Notes: generated from the sequence alone by a model not told the origin. A stretch of 52,950 nucleotides of DNA from Rhizocola hellebori (GCF_016862955.1 NZ_BONY01000064.1:1-52950); one strand, 5' to 3'. Positions 1-8,512 are shown, numbered from the stretch's first letter. Made by a program: numbers and translations.

Positions 1-1225
1 ACGGGATCGAGTTCCAGCCCACCACCCCGGTCAAGGCGATGTCGGTGCGGCCGTCACCGTTGAAGTCCCCAGGGACCATCTTCACCATCGGGTTGGCGGC
101 ATAGTCGGCGAACGCTCCCACCAGCGGTGTGGAAGTGGCGAAGGAGAGGTCGTTGCCCGCCAGCGCCAGCGGTATCGAGTTCCATCCTCCAACGCCTGCC
201 ACGGCGATGTCCGTGCGGCCGTCGCCGTTGAAGTCGACTTGCGCCGAAGCGCCCGGATCGGTCTGGCTGCGATATCGGGTGAAGGGGGTCAACGCTGACA
301 TGGGGCTTTGCGGCGTCTCGCCGGTGCCATAGGAGGCCACCGCGATGGCGGAGATCGAATGGATGTCGAACGATACGTTGCGCAGGTCCACGCCCAGGGT
401 GAACGGCGTCGAGGTCGCCTCACCGATCGGGATGCCGTCGAGCAGGAACGAGACACGGGTGGCGTAGCCGTTGACAGTCGCGGTCACCGTCATGCTGTCA
501 CCGAAAACCTGTGAGGGCACCGAGACCACTGGTGCTGGTGGTGCCGGAATCGGTGCGCCGCCACAGTTGGCGCTGACACGCTCCTGGCTTGGCGAGGTGG
601 TGTCGTCGACGTAGATAGGGCCTGTCGAGGCGCTGCCGTCGGTGGTGATGTGCGAGTAGACACCATTGAAGACAGACTCCACCTTGTCGCGGACGCCACG
701 GGTTTTGGCCGGGTCGAGGGTGTCGTCAAGCTGTTCGTAGTGCAGATGCTCGATCCGGGTGGCGCCGGTCTTGCCGACGAAGCCAAGTGGCTGGCCCAGC
801 GGAACGACCTGGTTGGTGTTGACCAGCGGCATCGCGTTGAAGTGGCCGTAGGCGGTAAACCATCCGCCACCGTGGTTGATGATGACTCCGTAACCCAGGC
901 CCCTCTGCGTGCCGACCGTCCCCGGAGGGTAAGGCACGCCGTTGATGTCCTTGCCGTCCCAGCCAGCCCACGCCACCGTGCCCGCAGCCGAGGCGATCAC
1001 CGCTCTGCCGGGGGTGGGGCCACTGACGGCGAAGAAGTCGATGTCGTAGTCGTCATGCCCGTCATAGGTGGTCAGGCGCCAAGCTTCACCGCACAGGAAC
1101 GGGAGCTGAAAAGCTGGACGTGGCGTGGTGGCGGCGGCCGCAGTGACGTGGACGACCGAAACGGCGACACCGGCCAGGATGGCCACACATAGGCTGGCCA
1201 GCTGGCGCAAGGCTGGTACACGCAA
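1..1225 (-). CDS. Secreted M23 metallopeptidase with FG-GAP/VCBS repeats (3' end cut by window)
   Basis: Reading the minus strand from a TTG at 1225 gives an open frame to the window edge. GAGGAG lies 5 nt upstream. The N-terminus (LASLCVAILAGVAVSVV) looks like a signal peptide. Residues about 45-190 form an M23/LytM-type zinc endopeptidase domain with the HxxxD motif in HDDYDID and the HLH motif in IEHLHYEQ, which supply the zinc ligands in this family. An Ig-like segment follows, then repeats with the calcium-binding signature DFNGDGRTDIAV and the phrase GWNSIP, typical of FG-GAP/VCBS blades. M23 enzymes cut peptidoglycan cross-links, so an exported wall or lytic function is inferred. The protein is incomplete because it continues beyond position 1. 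The TTG start is chosen on the RBS and signal sequence; no ATG start was found. Confidence 0.8.
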   Translation of the reverse strand, partial: MRVPALRQLASLCVAILAGVAVSVVHVTAAAATTPRPAFQLPFLCGEAWRLTTYDGHDDYDIDFFAVSGPTPGRAVIASAAGTVAWAGWDGKDINGVPYPPGTVGTQRGLGYGVIINHGGGWFTAYGHFNAMPLVNTNQVVPLGQPLGFVGKTGATRIEHLHYEQLDDTLDPAKTRGVRDKVESVFNGVYSHITTDGSASTGPIYVDDTTSPSQERVSANCGGAPIPAPPAPVVSVPSQVFGDSMTVTATVNGYATRVSFLLDGIPIGEATSTPFTLGVDLRNVSFDIHSISAIAVASYGTGETPQSPMSALTPFTRYRSQTDPGASAQVDFNGDGRTDIAVAGVGGWNSIPLALAGNDLSFATSTPLVGAFADYAANPMVKMVPGDFNGDGRTDIALTGVVGWNSIP

Positions 1226-1670
1226 GGCGTCTCCTCGATGAATCCCCGAGTTCATCTCCCCCCGTGGGAGCACACCGGAGTCTGCCACGACGGCGCGCCG
1301 CCCGCTGCCCCGCCCGACATCGAACTATCTAGAAGGGACTAACGAGATCACCACCGTTGTCCGAAGAGGAGCGGGCATTACCTCTTCCGACCGTCGCGGC
1401 GAGATGGGTGAGTATTTGCAGAACTTGGCGTAACAGTAGGTACCCCAACGTTTACCGCCGACTCAACTGCGCTGCGTTGCGGGATGGCTGTCGCTGTCGG
1501 CGGCCGCGCTTGAAAGGGTGGGTTCACGACATGGGTCGGGTCGCAGCTGCGGCGGATCCATTGCGCAGCTCGATGTTCGGCCTCATCTTCCGGAAAGCAG
1601 CGACGAAGATCGGTCATTCTGGTCGCCCTCACTTTGCTACGATCGGACATGTCGACCAAGGAGGTGGCAG
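1226..1670. other. Intergenic region, divergent promoters
   Basis: About 445 bases between the divergent peptidase and methyltransferase genes. Short frames here have no ribosome binding site or recognisable protein. It must hold the promoters of both flanking genes, but no box was identified with certainty. Confidence 0.5.
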
Positions 1671-2318
1671 GTGCACCCGTTGGCGAGCGTGTTCGAGCGG
1701 ATCTATCGAGATGGCTTGTGGGCCAACGGTTCTGGTACGGGTTCCGATCCGGCCAACACCGAGCAGTATCGGGTGTTCATCGAGCGATTCATTGTCCAGA
1801 ACAACATCCAGACCGTCGTCGACCTTGGATGTGGAGATTGGCGCTCGTCGAGATTGATCGACTGGAGTCGCGTGGGGTATCTCGGCGTCGACGTCGTCGA
1901 GTCGGTCATCGCCCGAAATCAACAGCACTACCAGGTCGGCAACATCCGGTTCGCGCACCTGAACGACGAGGACGAACTGCCCCATGCCGATCTGCTAATC
2001 GTGAAGGACGTTCTGCAGCACCTCCCGAACAGCGAGATTCACCGCATGGCCAGGTTTCTCAGACGATTCCACCTGGCTCTGGTAACGAACACCGTGAGCT
2101 CCGAGCTGCATCGGCCCGATGGCGCGGTGGTGCGCATCGAGGATGTCAACACAGACATACCAACTGGTCTCATGCGTCCCGTCGACGTGCTGGGGCCGCC
2201 GTTCAGCTGGCCCGGCGAGGAGGTCCTGCGGTACAGCTGCCCGTGGCCGCGGCTGGGAGCGTGGGAGACGAAGTCGACGGTACTCATCCGCACCACATTC
2301 ATGGATGCTCGCGGATAA
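1671..2318 (+). CDS. Class I SAM-dependent methyltransferase
   Basis: 215 aa from a GTG at 1671, preceded by AAGGAGG at 1658-1664 with 6-nt spacing. The open frame extends further upstream, but this RBS and the sequence VHPLASVFERIYRDGLW make 1671 the convincing start. Motif I is VVDLGCGDWRSS (about residues 44-55), followed by YLGVDVV (acidic motif II) and LLIVKDVLQHL (motif IV), the pattern of Rossmann-fold methyltransferases. It transfers a methyl group from S-adenosylmethionine; the acceptor cannot be read from the sequence. It ends 5 bp from the end of the convergent glycosyltransferase and lies beside the lanthipeptide-like genes, so tailoring of the peptide or its sugar is possible but unproven. 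Confidence 0.8.
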   Translation: MHPLASVFERIYRDGLWANGSGTGSDPANTEQYRVFIERFIVQNNIQTVVDLGCGDWRSSRLIDWSRVGYLGVDVVESVIARNQQHYQVGNIRFAHLNDEDELPHADLLIVKDVLQHLPNSEIHRMARFLRRFHLALVTNTVSSELHRPDGAVVRIEDVNTDIPTGLMRPVDVLGPPFSWPGEEVLRYSCPWPRLGAWETKSTVLIRTTFMDARG

Positions 2319-2323
2319 CGCGG

Positions 2324-3976
2324 TCAGTCCGCGAGCTCGAGGATGCCGTACTTCACCAGCTGAGCTATCTGCGGAAAGCACTGGTGCTGCGACTCGGGTG
2401 TAGCGTCGGCCACGCGTGCCATCAGTTCGGTTATTTGCATTTTGCTGCCGGTTGGGCACACCGCGAGGATCTTCGCACAGGTCTCCAGTTCCTCCGATAT
2501 CTCGGTCATGCGGAGGAAATGCAACCCGCCCTGGGCCAGATCGGCGCCCTCCGTACTGACCTTGACCCGCATGTCGGCGCTGATCAACGACGTCGGATGG
2601 GCGCGGAACGTCTCGAGGTAGTCGAATCCGAGGTCGTCACCGGGCGCTTCGACAGCCCGATCCCTTGCCTGGTCCAGAAGTTCGAGCCACAGCGCCTCGT
2701 ACTGGCGGATAATGACCGGCCAGTCGTAGTGCTGTTGCACCCGGCGCCGCGCCTGCGCGCCCATGCGCGTGCGAAGCGCAGGGTTGTCGATCAGCTGCTG
2801 CAGATAGCCGGTAAGGCTTCGCATGTCGACCGATGCCGCCTGGCCCAAGCGCCGGTACAGCTCCAACGGCTCCCAGAGAAATGGTGTGTGCCGCAGGTGT
2901 TCGAAACAGTCCGCCCATTGCGTGGGGACGAGGAACCCGGTGACGCCGTGCTGCACCGAGTCGCGGTGGCCGTCCCAGTCTGAGGCGATCACCGGAAGCC
3001 CACACGCCATCGCTTCGATCACCGTCTGGCCGAAGGTTTCTTGCACGCTGTCGGTTGGTGACACGAAGACGTCCGCGGCGTCGTACAGGCTGCGTTTGAC
3101 GTCACTTGTCGGATTGGGCATCACCGTCACCATGTCGCCCACGCCCAACTCGGCGGCAAATTTCTCCAGCCTGGGTGCGATCTGGTGCGGCACGTCGTCG
3201 CCGGCAAGAACCAACGTGGCGATCGCGCGCTGCCTCGGCGGGAGCCGCCGAAAGGCGAGGACCAACGGGAACAGATCGGCCTTGTAGTGCGCCGAGAACC
3301 TTCCGAGATAGAGGATCACCACCGCATCCTGAGCGAGGCCGAGTCGTGTTCGCGCCGGCGTCTTTTCGCCCGGCTGATACGTGGTGGCATCGGTGCCCAG
3401 CGGAATGACCGGCAATCGACAGCTGAGCATCTCGGGTGGGGACCCTGCCGAGGCGGTCGATGTCAGCCGCTGCACGGCGGCGCGCCCTGCGTGACTCGTG
3501 CAGACCAAGGCGTCGTGGCTGCGCAGTGCCTTCAGGAGCGCGCCGAATCCGTACCAAAATCCGGGTCCGCCCGAAATGCTGTGCGTGACACCGACGACTG
3601 GCCGGGGGCCGCTGCCGGCAAACGCACGCATGTTCATCAGACTTTGAAGACCCGGATCCCGGATTCCGTCCTCACCAGACGAGCCGGGATGAAAAAGCAC
3701 CATGCGGTCGTGGCGCGCGAGATGGGGGTAGTCGGCGACGAGTACCGGTAGGACACGCTCCCGGTTTGGGTAGGCCATCAGTCGATTCATCGCCTCGGAC
3801 AGATGACGCTGGGTCGTGCACGGCAAATACAAGGTTTCGCACTGCGAATGCTGCAGCACCGCCCGCAGCAGTCCCGCCTTGGCGACTTCGGCTCCCCAGA
3901 TTCCGGACTGCGCAGGGTGCTCGTCTTTGTACGCCTCAATCGGAAACGGCAGTGAGGCAATAGTCATGGAGTACAT
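2324..3976 (-). CDS. GT-B glycosyltransferase (GT4-like) with extra C-terminal domain
   Basis: 550 aa from ATG 3976, with AGGGAG 5 nt upstream; an in-frame start 60 nt further up lacks an RBS. The sequence VVILYLGRFSAHYKADLFPLVLAF opens the nucleotide-sugar domain, and EAMACGLPVIASDWDGHRDSV with HGVTGFLV is the family-4 donor-binding signature. Donor and acceptor are unknown. After the GT-B fold (to about residue 440) comes roughly 110 aa not needed for catalysis. Its last 60 residues (AKILAVCPTGSKMQITELMARVAD to LVKYGILELAD) look like a small helical or winged-helix domain. The gene is divergent from the candidate precursor gene at 4116, 139 bp away, so a sugar on the peptide product is a reasonable inference. 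Confidence 0.85.
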   Translation of the reverse strand: MYSMTIASLPFPIEAYKDEHPAQSGIWGAEVAKAGLLRAVLQHSQCETLYLPCTTQRHLSEAMNRLMAYPNRERVLPVLVADYPHLARHDRMVLFHPGSSGEDGIRDPGLQSLMNMRAFAGSGPRPVVGVTHSISGGPGFWYGFGALLKALRSHDALVCTSHAGRAAVQRLTSTASAGSPPEMLSCRLPVIPLGTDATTYQPGEKTPARTRLGLAQDAVVILYLGRFSAHYKADLFPLVLAFRRLPPRQRAIATLVLAGDDVPHQIAPRLEKFAAELGVGDMVTVMPNPTSDVKRSLYDAADVFVSPTDSVQETFGQTVIEAMACGLPVIASDWDGHRDSVQHGVTGFLVPTQWADCFEHLRHTPFLWEPLELYRRLGQAASVDMRSLTGYLQQLIDNPALRTRMGAQARRRVQQHYDWPVIIRQYEALWLELLDQARDRAVEAPGDDLGFDYLETFRAHPTSLISADMRVKVSTEGADLAQGGLHFLRMTEISEELETCAKILAVCPTGSKMQITELMARVADATPESQHQCFPQIAQLVKYGILELAD

Positions 3977-4115
3977 TGGCGCTCCCTGGCTCAGAATCGT
4001 TGGTAGGTGATTGCCGGATCCACCGGTCCGATTCACTCCAAATGGCCCTTGCGCTCAGCTAGTGATGATATTACTTAGTACGTTAAATCGGCTAAGCTAG
4101 CGGGGGGCAGTTGAT
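3977..4115. promoter_or_regulatory. Divergent promoter region between glycosyltransferase and precursor
   Basis: This 139-bp gap is markedly AT-rich near 4063-4100 compared with its surroundings. It contains a short dyad TACTTAGTA (4073-4081) followed by TTAAAT and TAAGCT, plausible -35/-10 material for the rightward precursor transcript. GGGGGG lies about 9 nt before the ATG at 4116. A regulator such as the LuxR protein encoded at 8513-9496 could bind here; that is inference. Confidence 0.45.
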
Positions 4116-4574
4116 ATGGCGCAGGTGAAGCAGAAGCCGGTCAACCTAACGCAGGATGCGCTTGTGCAGGCGCTGATGCCCGACCCGTCCGCGGCGCCAC
4201 CCAACGCGATCGTGCTGAGCGGTTTCCTCGGCAAGTCGACCCACCCGGACAAGTGGCGGTTGTATCTGACTGCCGCACTCGACCGCTATGTCGAGATCCC
4301 TGAGGACAAAATCCTGCACGCCGTGCAGCTCGGCGACCACGGCACGCTGCTGTGGATTCCCAAAGACATGACTTTGCAACTCCATCAGGCGCAACCGGAG
4401 CACATCCAGGCCGAGTTCCTCGATGGGGCCATCACCGCCAACCACGTGGGCGTGCCCGCCATCAACCCGTTCTTCGTCGGCGGTGCAGTGCGGCTCATCA
4501 GTATCACGCCTTCCGGCCATGTGTATTGCCACACCCCCCTGGGGACCTCGTGTGGTGGTGGGACCCAGCAGTGA
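4116..4574 (+). CDS. Candidate lanthipeptide precursor with long leader domain
   Basis: 152 aa. Residues about 29-120 look like a compact folded domain: AIVLSGFLGKSTHPDKWRLY, DRYVEIPEDKILHAVQLG, and an acidic/hydrophobic stretch ending in AEFLDGAITANHVGV. The last 27 residues change character: RLISITPSGHVYCHTPLG then TSCGGGTQQ. This tail carries two Cys, two Ser and four Thr, the residues that dehydration and thioether formation use, and has no Lys or Glu. The gene directly precedes the kinase, HopA1 and LanC genes, where a RiPP precursor is expected. At about 125 residues the leader would be far longer than usual for lanthipeptides, resembling Nif11/NHLP-type leaders in size though not in sequence. 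It could instead be a small partner protein, but the tail and position favour a precursor. Confidence 0.6.
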   Translation: MAQVKQKPVNLTQDALVQALMPDPSAAPPNAIVLSGFLGKSTHPDKWRLYLTAALDRYVEIPEDKILHAVQLGDHGTLLWIPKDMTLQLHQAQPEHIQAEFLDGAITANHVGVPAINPFFVGGAVRLISITPSGHVYCHTPLGTSCGGGTQQ

Positions 4575-4617
4575 TCCTCGGGCACCGGCGTTACGGGACG
4601 GAGAAAAGCACACGCAG

Positions 4618-5730
4618 ATGCTCACCTTGGGGAATGTGCCTGGGTACCTGATTGATTGTGGGCTGGTCAGCCCACAATCAATCGTCGACGGCGACCTGCT
4701 CGTGCGTGAGCTGTCGAGCAGGAATCACAACTTCGGTGTGCGGTGCCGGCAGGCGTCCAGTCATCTGCTGAAACAGGCGCAGGCTGGGCAGCTCGACACT
4801 GTGGTGAATGAGGCTGAGGTTTACCGGCTGTTGGCCGACGAGCCCAGCATGCATGCGTATCTGGTGAAGTTTCACGGTTACGACCCGCAGGGCAAAGTGC
4901 TTTTCCTGCAGTACCTTCACGACGCTGTCGATCTGGCCACCTTCCACGGCCGCCGGCGCCGTCCGCCGACCGGTGTCGCCGGCGAGGTGGGTGCGGCACT
5001 GGCTGCGTTGCATCGGCTCCCTGCGGCCCGGTGGGAGGGCCTCGTGATGCACCCGAGGCGATTGAGCTTTCTCACACCGCATCGGCCGGACCTGGAGCTG
5101 TACCGCACCTCCACCGCCGCGCAGCTCGATCTCATCCGGATCATCCAGGGCACCCCGGGTTTCGGGGAGAGTCTGGACGAGCTTGCGCGTGCGTGGTCGG
5201 CGACCACCCCCATCCACCACGATGCCCGGCTGATCAACTTCCTGCTGACCGCTTCGCCACATCAGCGGCGCCGACCACGCGTGAGGCTGGTGGACTGGGA
5301 GTTCGCCGGTCTGGGCGACCCGCGCTGGGACATCGGTTCGGTGCTGGCCGGTTACCTCTCGCTGTGGCTGTCGTCCATTCCGATGTCCGCGACGGCGTCG
5401 AAAGCACGCTCGGTGGCTTTGGCGACACGTCCGCTGGGACTGGTCCAGCCGGCGATCCTGGCCTGTTGGCGAGGCTACGTCGAGGCGCTCGACCTCGACG
5501 TGACCGCCGCGCGTCAGCTCCTGCGCGGCACCGTCGGGTTCGCCGCCGTCCGCCTCGTACACACCGCGCGAGAAATCGCTCAGTCATCAGGGGCGCTGAC
5601 CAGCGATATCGTCCTGCATCTGCAGGTGGCACACAACATGCTGGCCCGGCCGGTGGAGGCTGCGGCACACCTGCTCGGCTTGGCACTCGACGATGGGGCT
5701 GGCCCCGATCGCGCCGACGATCCGCGATGA
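4618..5730 (+). CDS. APH-fold kinase, class V lanthipeptide (LxmK/TvaC-like)
   Basis: 370 aa from ATG 4618. The frame is open further upstream through the precursor gene, but LIDCGLVSPQSIVDGDLLV is the expected N-terminus. The RBS is weak (GGAG 14 nt upstream). It has a protein-kinase/aminoglycoside-phosphotransferase fold: a candidate ATP-binding lysine in HLLKQAQ, a glutamate in NEAEVYRLL, the catalytic loop HHDARLINFLL (about residue 200; HxDxxxxN) and the metal-binding VDWEFAGLGDP (about 225). In class V lanthipeptide and thioamitide clusters such a kinase is thought to phosphorylate Ser/Thr of the precursor before elimination by a HopA1 partner. The stop codon overlaps the next start (ATGA at 5727), so translation is coupled. 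The first 22 codons include a perfect 15-bp inverted repeat. Confidence 0.8.
   Translation: MLTLGNVPGYLIDCGLVSPQSIVDGDLLVRELSSRNHNFGVRCRQASSHLLKQAQAGQLDTVVNEAEVYRLLADEPSMHAYLVKFHGYDPQGKVLFLQYLHDAVDLATFHGRRRRPPTGVAGEVGAALAALHRLPAARWEGLVMHPRRLSFLTPHRPDLELYRTSTAAQLDLIRIIQGTPGFGESLDELARAWSATTPIHHDARLINFLLTASPHQRRRPRVRLVDWEFAGLGDPRWDIGSVLAGYLSLWLSSIPMSATASKARSVALATRPLGLVQPAILACWRGYVEALDLDVTAARQLLRGTVGFAAVRLVHTAREIAQSSGALTSDIVLHLQVAHNMLARPVEAAAHLLGLALDDGAGPDRADDPR
4651..4682 (+). promoter_or_regulatory. Perfect 15-bp inverted repeat (hairpin) early in the kinase gene
   Basis: ATTGATTGTGGGCTG, then GT, then CAGCCCACAATCAAT: all 15 arm positions pair. In RNA the innermost pairs would open to give a stable stem of about 13 bp. 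It lies 77 bp after the precursor stop and inside the 5' coding part of the kinase, where it could protect or attenuate the transcript so that precursor mRNA exceeds enzyme mRNA. No U-tract follows, so it is not a simple intrinsic terminator. It could equally be a protein-binding dyad. Confidence 0.7.
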
Positions 5731-6770
5731 ACGCCCATCGCGACCGGATCAGCTCGGCGGTGTCGGCAGCCGGGGTACAAGCCACGTCCTATTCGTGGTT
5801 CGGGCGGCTACACCGGGTGCTGCCCAGGGCTGCGGCGAAAGGGCTGGACCCCGCAACCGCGCGAAGCTACCTGGTCACCGCGCTGCAGACGCGGCTCTAC
5901 ACGAACTTTTACTGTCCAGGTATGCCCGTGCCCATAGACGATGAGGTCCAAGCGACCGTGGGCAGCACCTCGGCTCGCCAGCCGTACCTGCAAGCGCTGT
6001 CAGAAGCGAACACAGGCACCGGTTGCGCGGAGGGATCCTGGCGGGTGCACGGCCAGGAAGGACCACACACGGTCGTCGAACAGCAAGGACTGCGGCTTTG
6101 GCTGACATCCGACGATCTCTGCGCAGTCACGGGCGGAAATCCGCAGGCCGGTGCCGCCGGTAGCGAGGTGGCGATCCGGCTACCCAAGGAACTGTTCGAA
6201 CGATCGCCGGGCTTCTACGTAGCATTGGGCAACGAGGCGCTGCCACCCTCAGCCGCGGAGCCCTTGGTACGGATGTACTGGAACCTCACACCGAAGGCGA
6301 CCGCGCCTGCGGTAGGCATTCTGACCGCCACGCTAAACGAGGCACGAGTCCCCTTCCGGTTCAAGGTTGCCGACACCCCAACGCGTTTGGCCCGCTGTGA
6401 TGCCGGCGTGCTGTACTACCCCAAGCGTCATCACACCCAGGTCAGAAACGTAGTGGCCGAGGCATACGCGCAGCTGCGCGACGTGCTTACACCTGGCACA
6501 CCGGCGTTCACCAAGCAGCTTGCACCTGGCCTCGGGCTCGCCGAGGACTTCGGTGACGGAGGCAGTTTCGGCATGCACCGCTGCGGGCTGCTGGCCGAAG
6601 GTGTCGTGGCCGCGGGGGAGAAGGGCTGCCGCACCAGTGATGAGCGCCTGACCACCGTGTTCGAGTATCTGCTGGCGGCGGGCATCGACCCGGATGCGCC
6701 CTACCTGCATCCCGGCTCCACCGACGACTACGCCACGTTGACCACGGCCGAGCGAACGGGACGCCGATGA
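5727..6770 (+). CDS. HopA1-family protein, putative phospho-Ser/Thr lyase (LxmY/TvaD-like)
   Basis: 347 aa starting at the ATG of an ATGA overlap with the kinase stop and ending in an ATGA overlap with the LanC start, so all three are translationally coupled. The N-terminal part carries the HopA1 family signature ARSYLVTALQTRLYTNFYCPG; later blocks are PKELFERSPGFYVALGNEAL, VRMYWNLTP, and VPFRFKVADTPTRLARCDAGVLYY. HopA1-type proteins beside an APH kinase in class V lanthipeptide and thioamitide pathways are proposed to eliminate phosphate from phosphoserine/phosphothreonine to give dehydroamino acids. That role here is inferred from family and neighbours. Length is in the range expected for the bacterial family. 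Confidence 0.8.
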   Translation: MNAHRDRISSAVSAAGVQATSYSWFGRLHRVLPRAAAKGLDPATARSYLVTALQTRLYTNFYCPGMPVPIDDEVQATVGSTSARQPYLQALSEANTGTGCAEGSWRVHGQEGPHTVVEQQGLRLWLTSDDLCAVTGGNPQAGAAGSEVAIRLPKELFERSPGFYVALGNEALPPSAAEPLVRMYWNLTPKATAPAVGILTATLNEARVPFRFKVADTPTRLARCDAGVLYYPKRHHTQVRNVVAEAYAQLRDVLTPGTPAFTKQLAPGLGLAEDFGDGGSFGMHRCGLLAEGVVAAGEKGCRTSDERLTTVFEYLLAAGIDPDAPYLHPGSTDDYATLTTAERTGRR

Positions 6771-8059
6771 ACACCGACCACCTCGACGTCGCGTACGCCA
6801 TCGGGCAAGACCTTGTGCGAACAGCCATCTGGCACGACGAGCGCTGCAACTGGATCGGCCCCGCATCGGAAACGGACGCGCAGTGGGACGGCGCGGCGTT
6901 GTCGGCCCTCGGCACCGACCTTTACGGCGGCACGAGCGGTGTCGCGTACTTCCTCGCCGAGCTCTACACCGCCACCGGCGCGTCCGCGATCAAACGGGCC
7001 GCGCTCGGTGCCTTGCGGCAGGCACTTGCGTCAGCCACCACAGATGACCGGTGCGGCCCAGGAATGTACATCGGAAGCACCGGGATCGCCGTGGCAGCCG
7101 CCTACGCCGGCATGCGACTGGACCAACCATGGCTCGTGGAGCAGGCCGCCCGCCTCATCCAACAGCCCGCCACAGCGGATCCTGACGGCGATCGCGAGGC
7201 CGACCTGATGTCGGGCCTGGCTGGACAGATTCTCAGCCTGCTCATCCTGAGCGACGTGCTCGCGCGTACCGACCTCGTCGAACAAGCCATCCTGCTCGCC
7301 GACCGGCTCCTTGCCACGGTCGTCAAGGCCGAGGACTGGTATTGCTGGGCACCTTCGACAGGCCCCTCGACATCGCCACTCGCGGGCATCTCTCACGGCA
7401 CAGCCGGGATCGGCCAAGCGCTACTCGAACTGTCGCGCAGCACAGGCGAAGCCCGCTACCGGCACGCAGGCGAGCGCGCATTCGCCTATGAGCGGCATCT
7501 GTTCGACCCGGTTCACCAGAACTGGCCCGACCTGCGGCAGGTACCCAAACGTGCCAGCCGTCGTGCGGTGCCGTTCATCAGCACCTGGTGCCACGGCGCC
7601 CCGGGTATCGCCATGACCCGGCTACGCGCTTACGAGCTGTTCGCCGACGAAGCCTGCCGCGACGAGGCCCTCCAAGGCATCGCCACCACCAGCCGAATGC
7701 TCCGCGACACGCTGACCACCCGCACCGGCAACTACTCGCTATGTCATGGCCTTGGCGGTAACGCCGAACTGCTGCTGCACGCACAGGAGATCCTCGACGA
7801 GCCGTCGGCCGCACAGGCAGCCCTGCTGCAAGAGGTCGCCGAGGCGGGACGAGAACACCACAGCCACCCGAGCCAGCCGTGGCCGTGCGGAATCCGCGAA
7901 GGTTCAACACCGGGCTTGATGTGCGGACTTGCCGGCATCGGACTGTTCTACCTGCGGCTACACGATCCCGCCGTCCCTTCTGTCCTCCTGCTGAAACCGG
8001 GCGCCTTCGCCCGTACCGCCAACAGAGCGGGTTCGACAGGCCTGCCCGTTTCGGGTTAA
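6767..8059 (+). CDS. LanC-type lanthionine cyclase
   Basis: 430 aa. The repeated GxxG-type segments of the alpha/alpha toroid are visible (LYGGTSGVAYFLAEL, YIGSTGIAVAAAY, GISHGTAGIGQALLEL, GAPGIAMTRLRAYELF, GLGGNAELLLHA, CGLAGIGLFYLRLH). The zinc ligands are Cys275 in WCHGAPG and Cys326-His327 in SLCHGLGG. LanC enzymes activate cysteine thiols for addition to dehydroalanine or dehydrobutyrine, closing (methyl)lanthionine rings. Gene order precursor, kinase, HopA1, LanC fits a complete dehydration/cyclisation route. About 30 residues beyond the last helix (AVPSVLLLKPGAFARTANRA) are not explained by the fold. Reported class V systems use a different putative cyclase, so a canonical LanC here is notable. 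Confidence 0.9.
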   Translation: MNTDHLDVAYAIGQDLVRTAIWHDERCNWIGPASETDAQWDGAALSALGTDLYGGTSGVAYFLAELYTATGASAIKRAALGALRQALASATTDDRCGPGMYIGSTGIAVAAAYAGMRLDQPWLVEQAARLIQQPATADPDGDREADLMSGLAGQILSLLILSDVLARTDLVEQAILLADRLLATVVKAEDWYCWAPSTGPSTSPLAGISHGTAGIGQALLELSRSTGEARYRHAGERAFAYERHLFDPVHQNWPDLRQVPKRASRRAVPFISTWCHGAPGIAMTRLRAYELFADEACRDEALQGIATTSRMLRDTLTTRTGNYSLCHGLGGNAELLLHAQEILDEPSAAQAALLQEVAEAGREHHSHPSQPWPCGIREGSTPGLMCGLAGIGLFYLRLHDPAVPSVLLLKPGAFARTANRAGSTGLPVSG

Positions 8060-8127
8060 GCCCAAGGTGGGCAGTCCCGCCGGTCCTCGACGCGGACCAG
8101 GTCGGCGGAACGGTCCGTTCCTTGGCC

Positions 8128-8448
8128 TCAGGCCTCTTTCGCCGCCTCGGCTACAGCATCCCAGAACGCGTCGACGCCTGCGCGCACGTCGGCGAAAGCC
8201 GGACCACTCAGGACAATCCGTTTGGCCTCCGCGAGATCGACACCGAGCAGATCCTTGACAACGCCTATGCACTGCATGAGGCCCGAGTCTCGCGATCGAA
8301 GCAGAGCAACCACATCCTGGAGATCTTCGCCTTCCTCCAGCCGCTGGCGCGCCTCGGCGATCACCTGGTGGTACCCGCTATTCGCCACATGTTGAGAGTA
8401 ATGACCGAGCCGGTGCTCGGAAAGAGTTTTCGAGGCGTGGCAGGACAA
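8128..8448 (-). CDS. Small unknown protein with L7/L12-like helical segment
   Basis: Up to 106 aa from a TTG at 8448; a GTG at 8388 (giving VANSGYHQVIAEAR) is an alternative, and neither has a clear RBS. The core DVVALLRSRDSGLMQCIGVVKDLLGVDLAEAKRIVLSGPAF resembles small actinobacterial proteins with a helix-loop-helix like the C-terminal domain of ribosomal protein L7/L12 (LAEAKxIV). The gene is convergent with lanC and 64 bp before the LuxR stop. Function unknown; it may be ancillary to the cluster or simply a neighbour. Confidence 0.55.
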   Translation of the reverse strand: MSCHASKTLSEHRLGHYSQHVANSGYHQVIAEARQRLEEGEDLQDVVALLRSRDSGLMQCIGVVKDLLGVDLAEAKRIVLSGPAFADVRAGVDAFWDAVAEAAKEA

Positions 8449-8512
8449 TTGCGCTGGCAGGTCGCCTTCGACTCGGTCTTGGGTGGGTAGCCCTATTCCT
8501 TGATCTCGCAGG

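Noticed and set aside
1634-2983. 449-aa plus frame across the methyltransferase and glycosyltransferase
   Set aside because: Arg-rich and overlaps two well-supported genes in other frames.
5031-5726. 5' extension of the HopA1 frame into the kinase gene
   Set aside because: The extension is Arg/Pro-rich and fully overlaps the kinase; the ATG at 5727 in the ATGA overlap gives the expected N-terminus.
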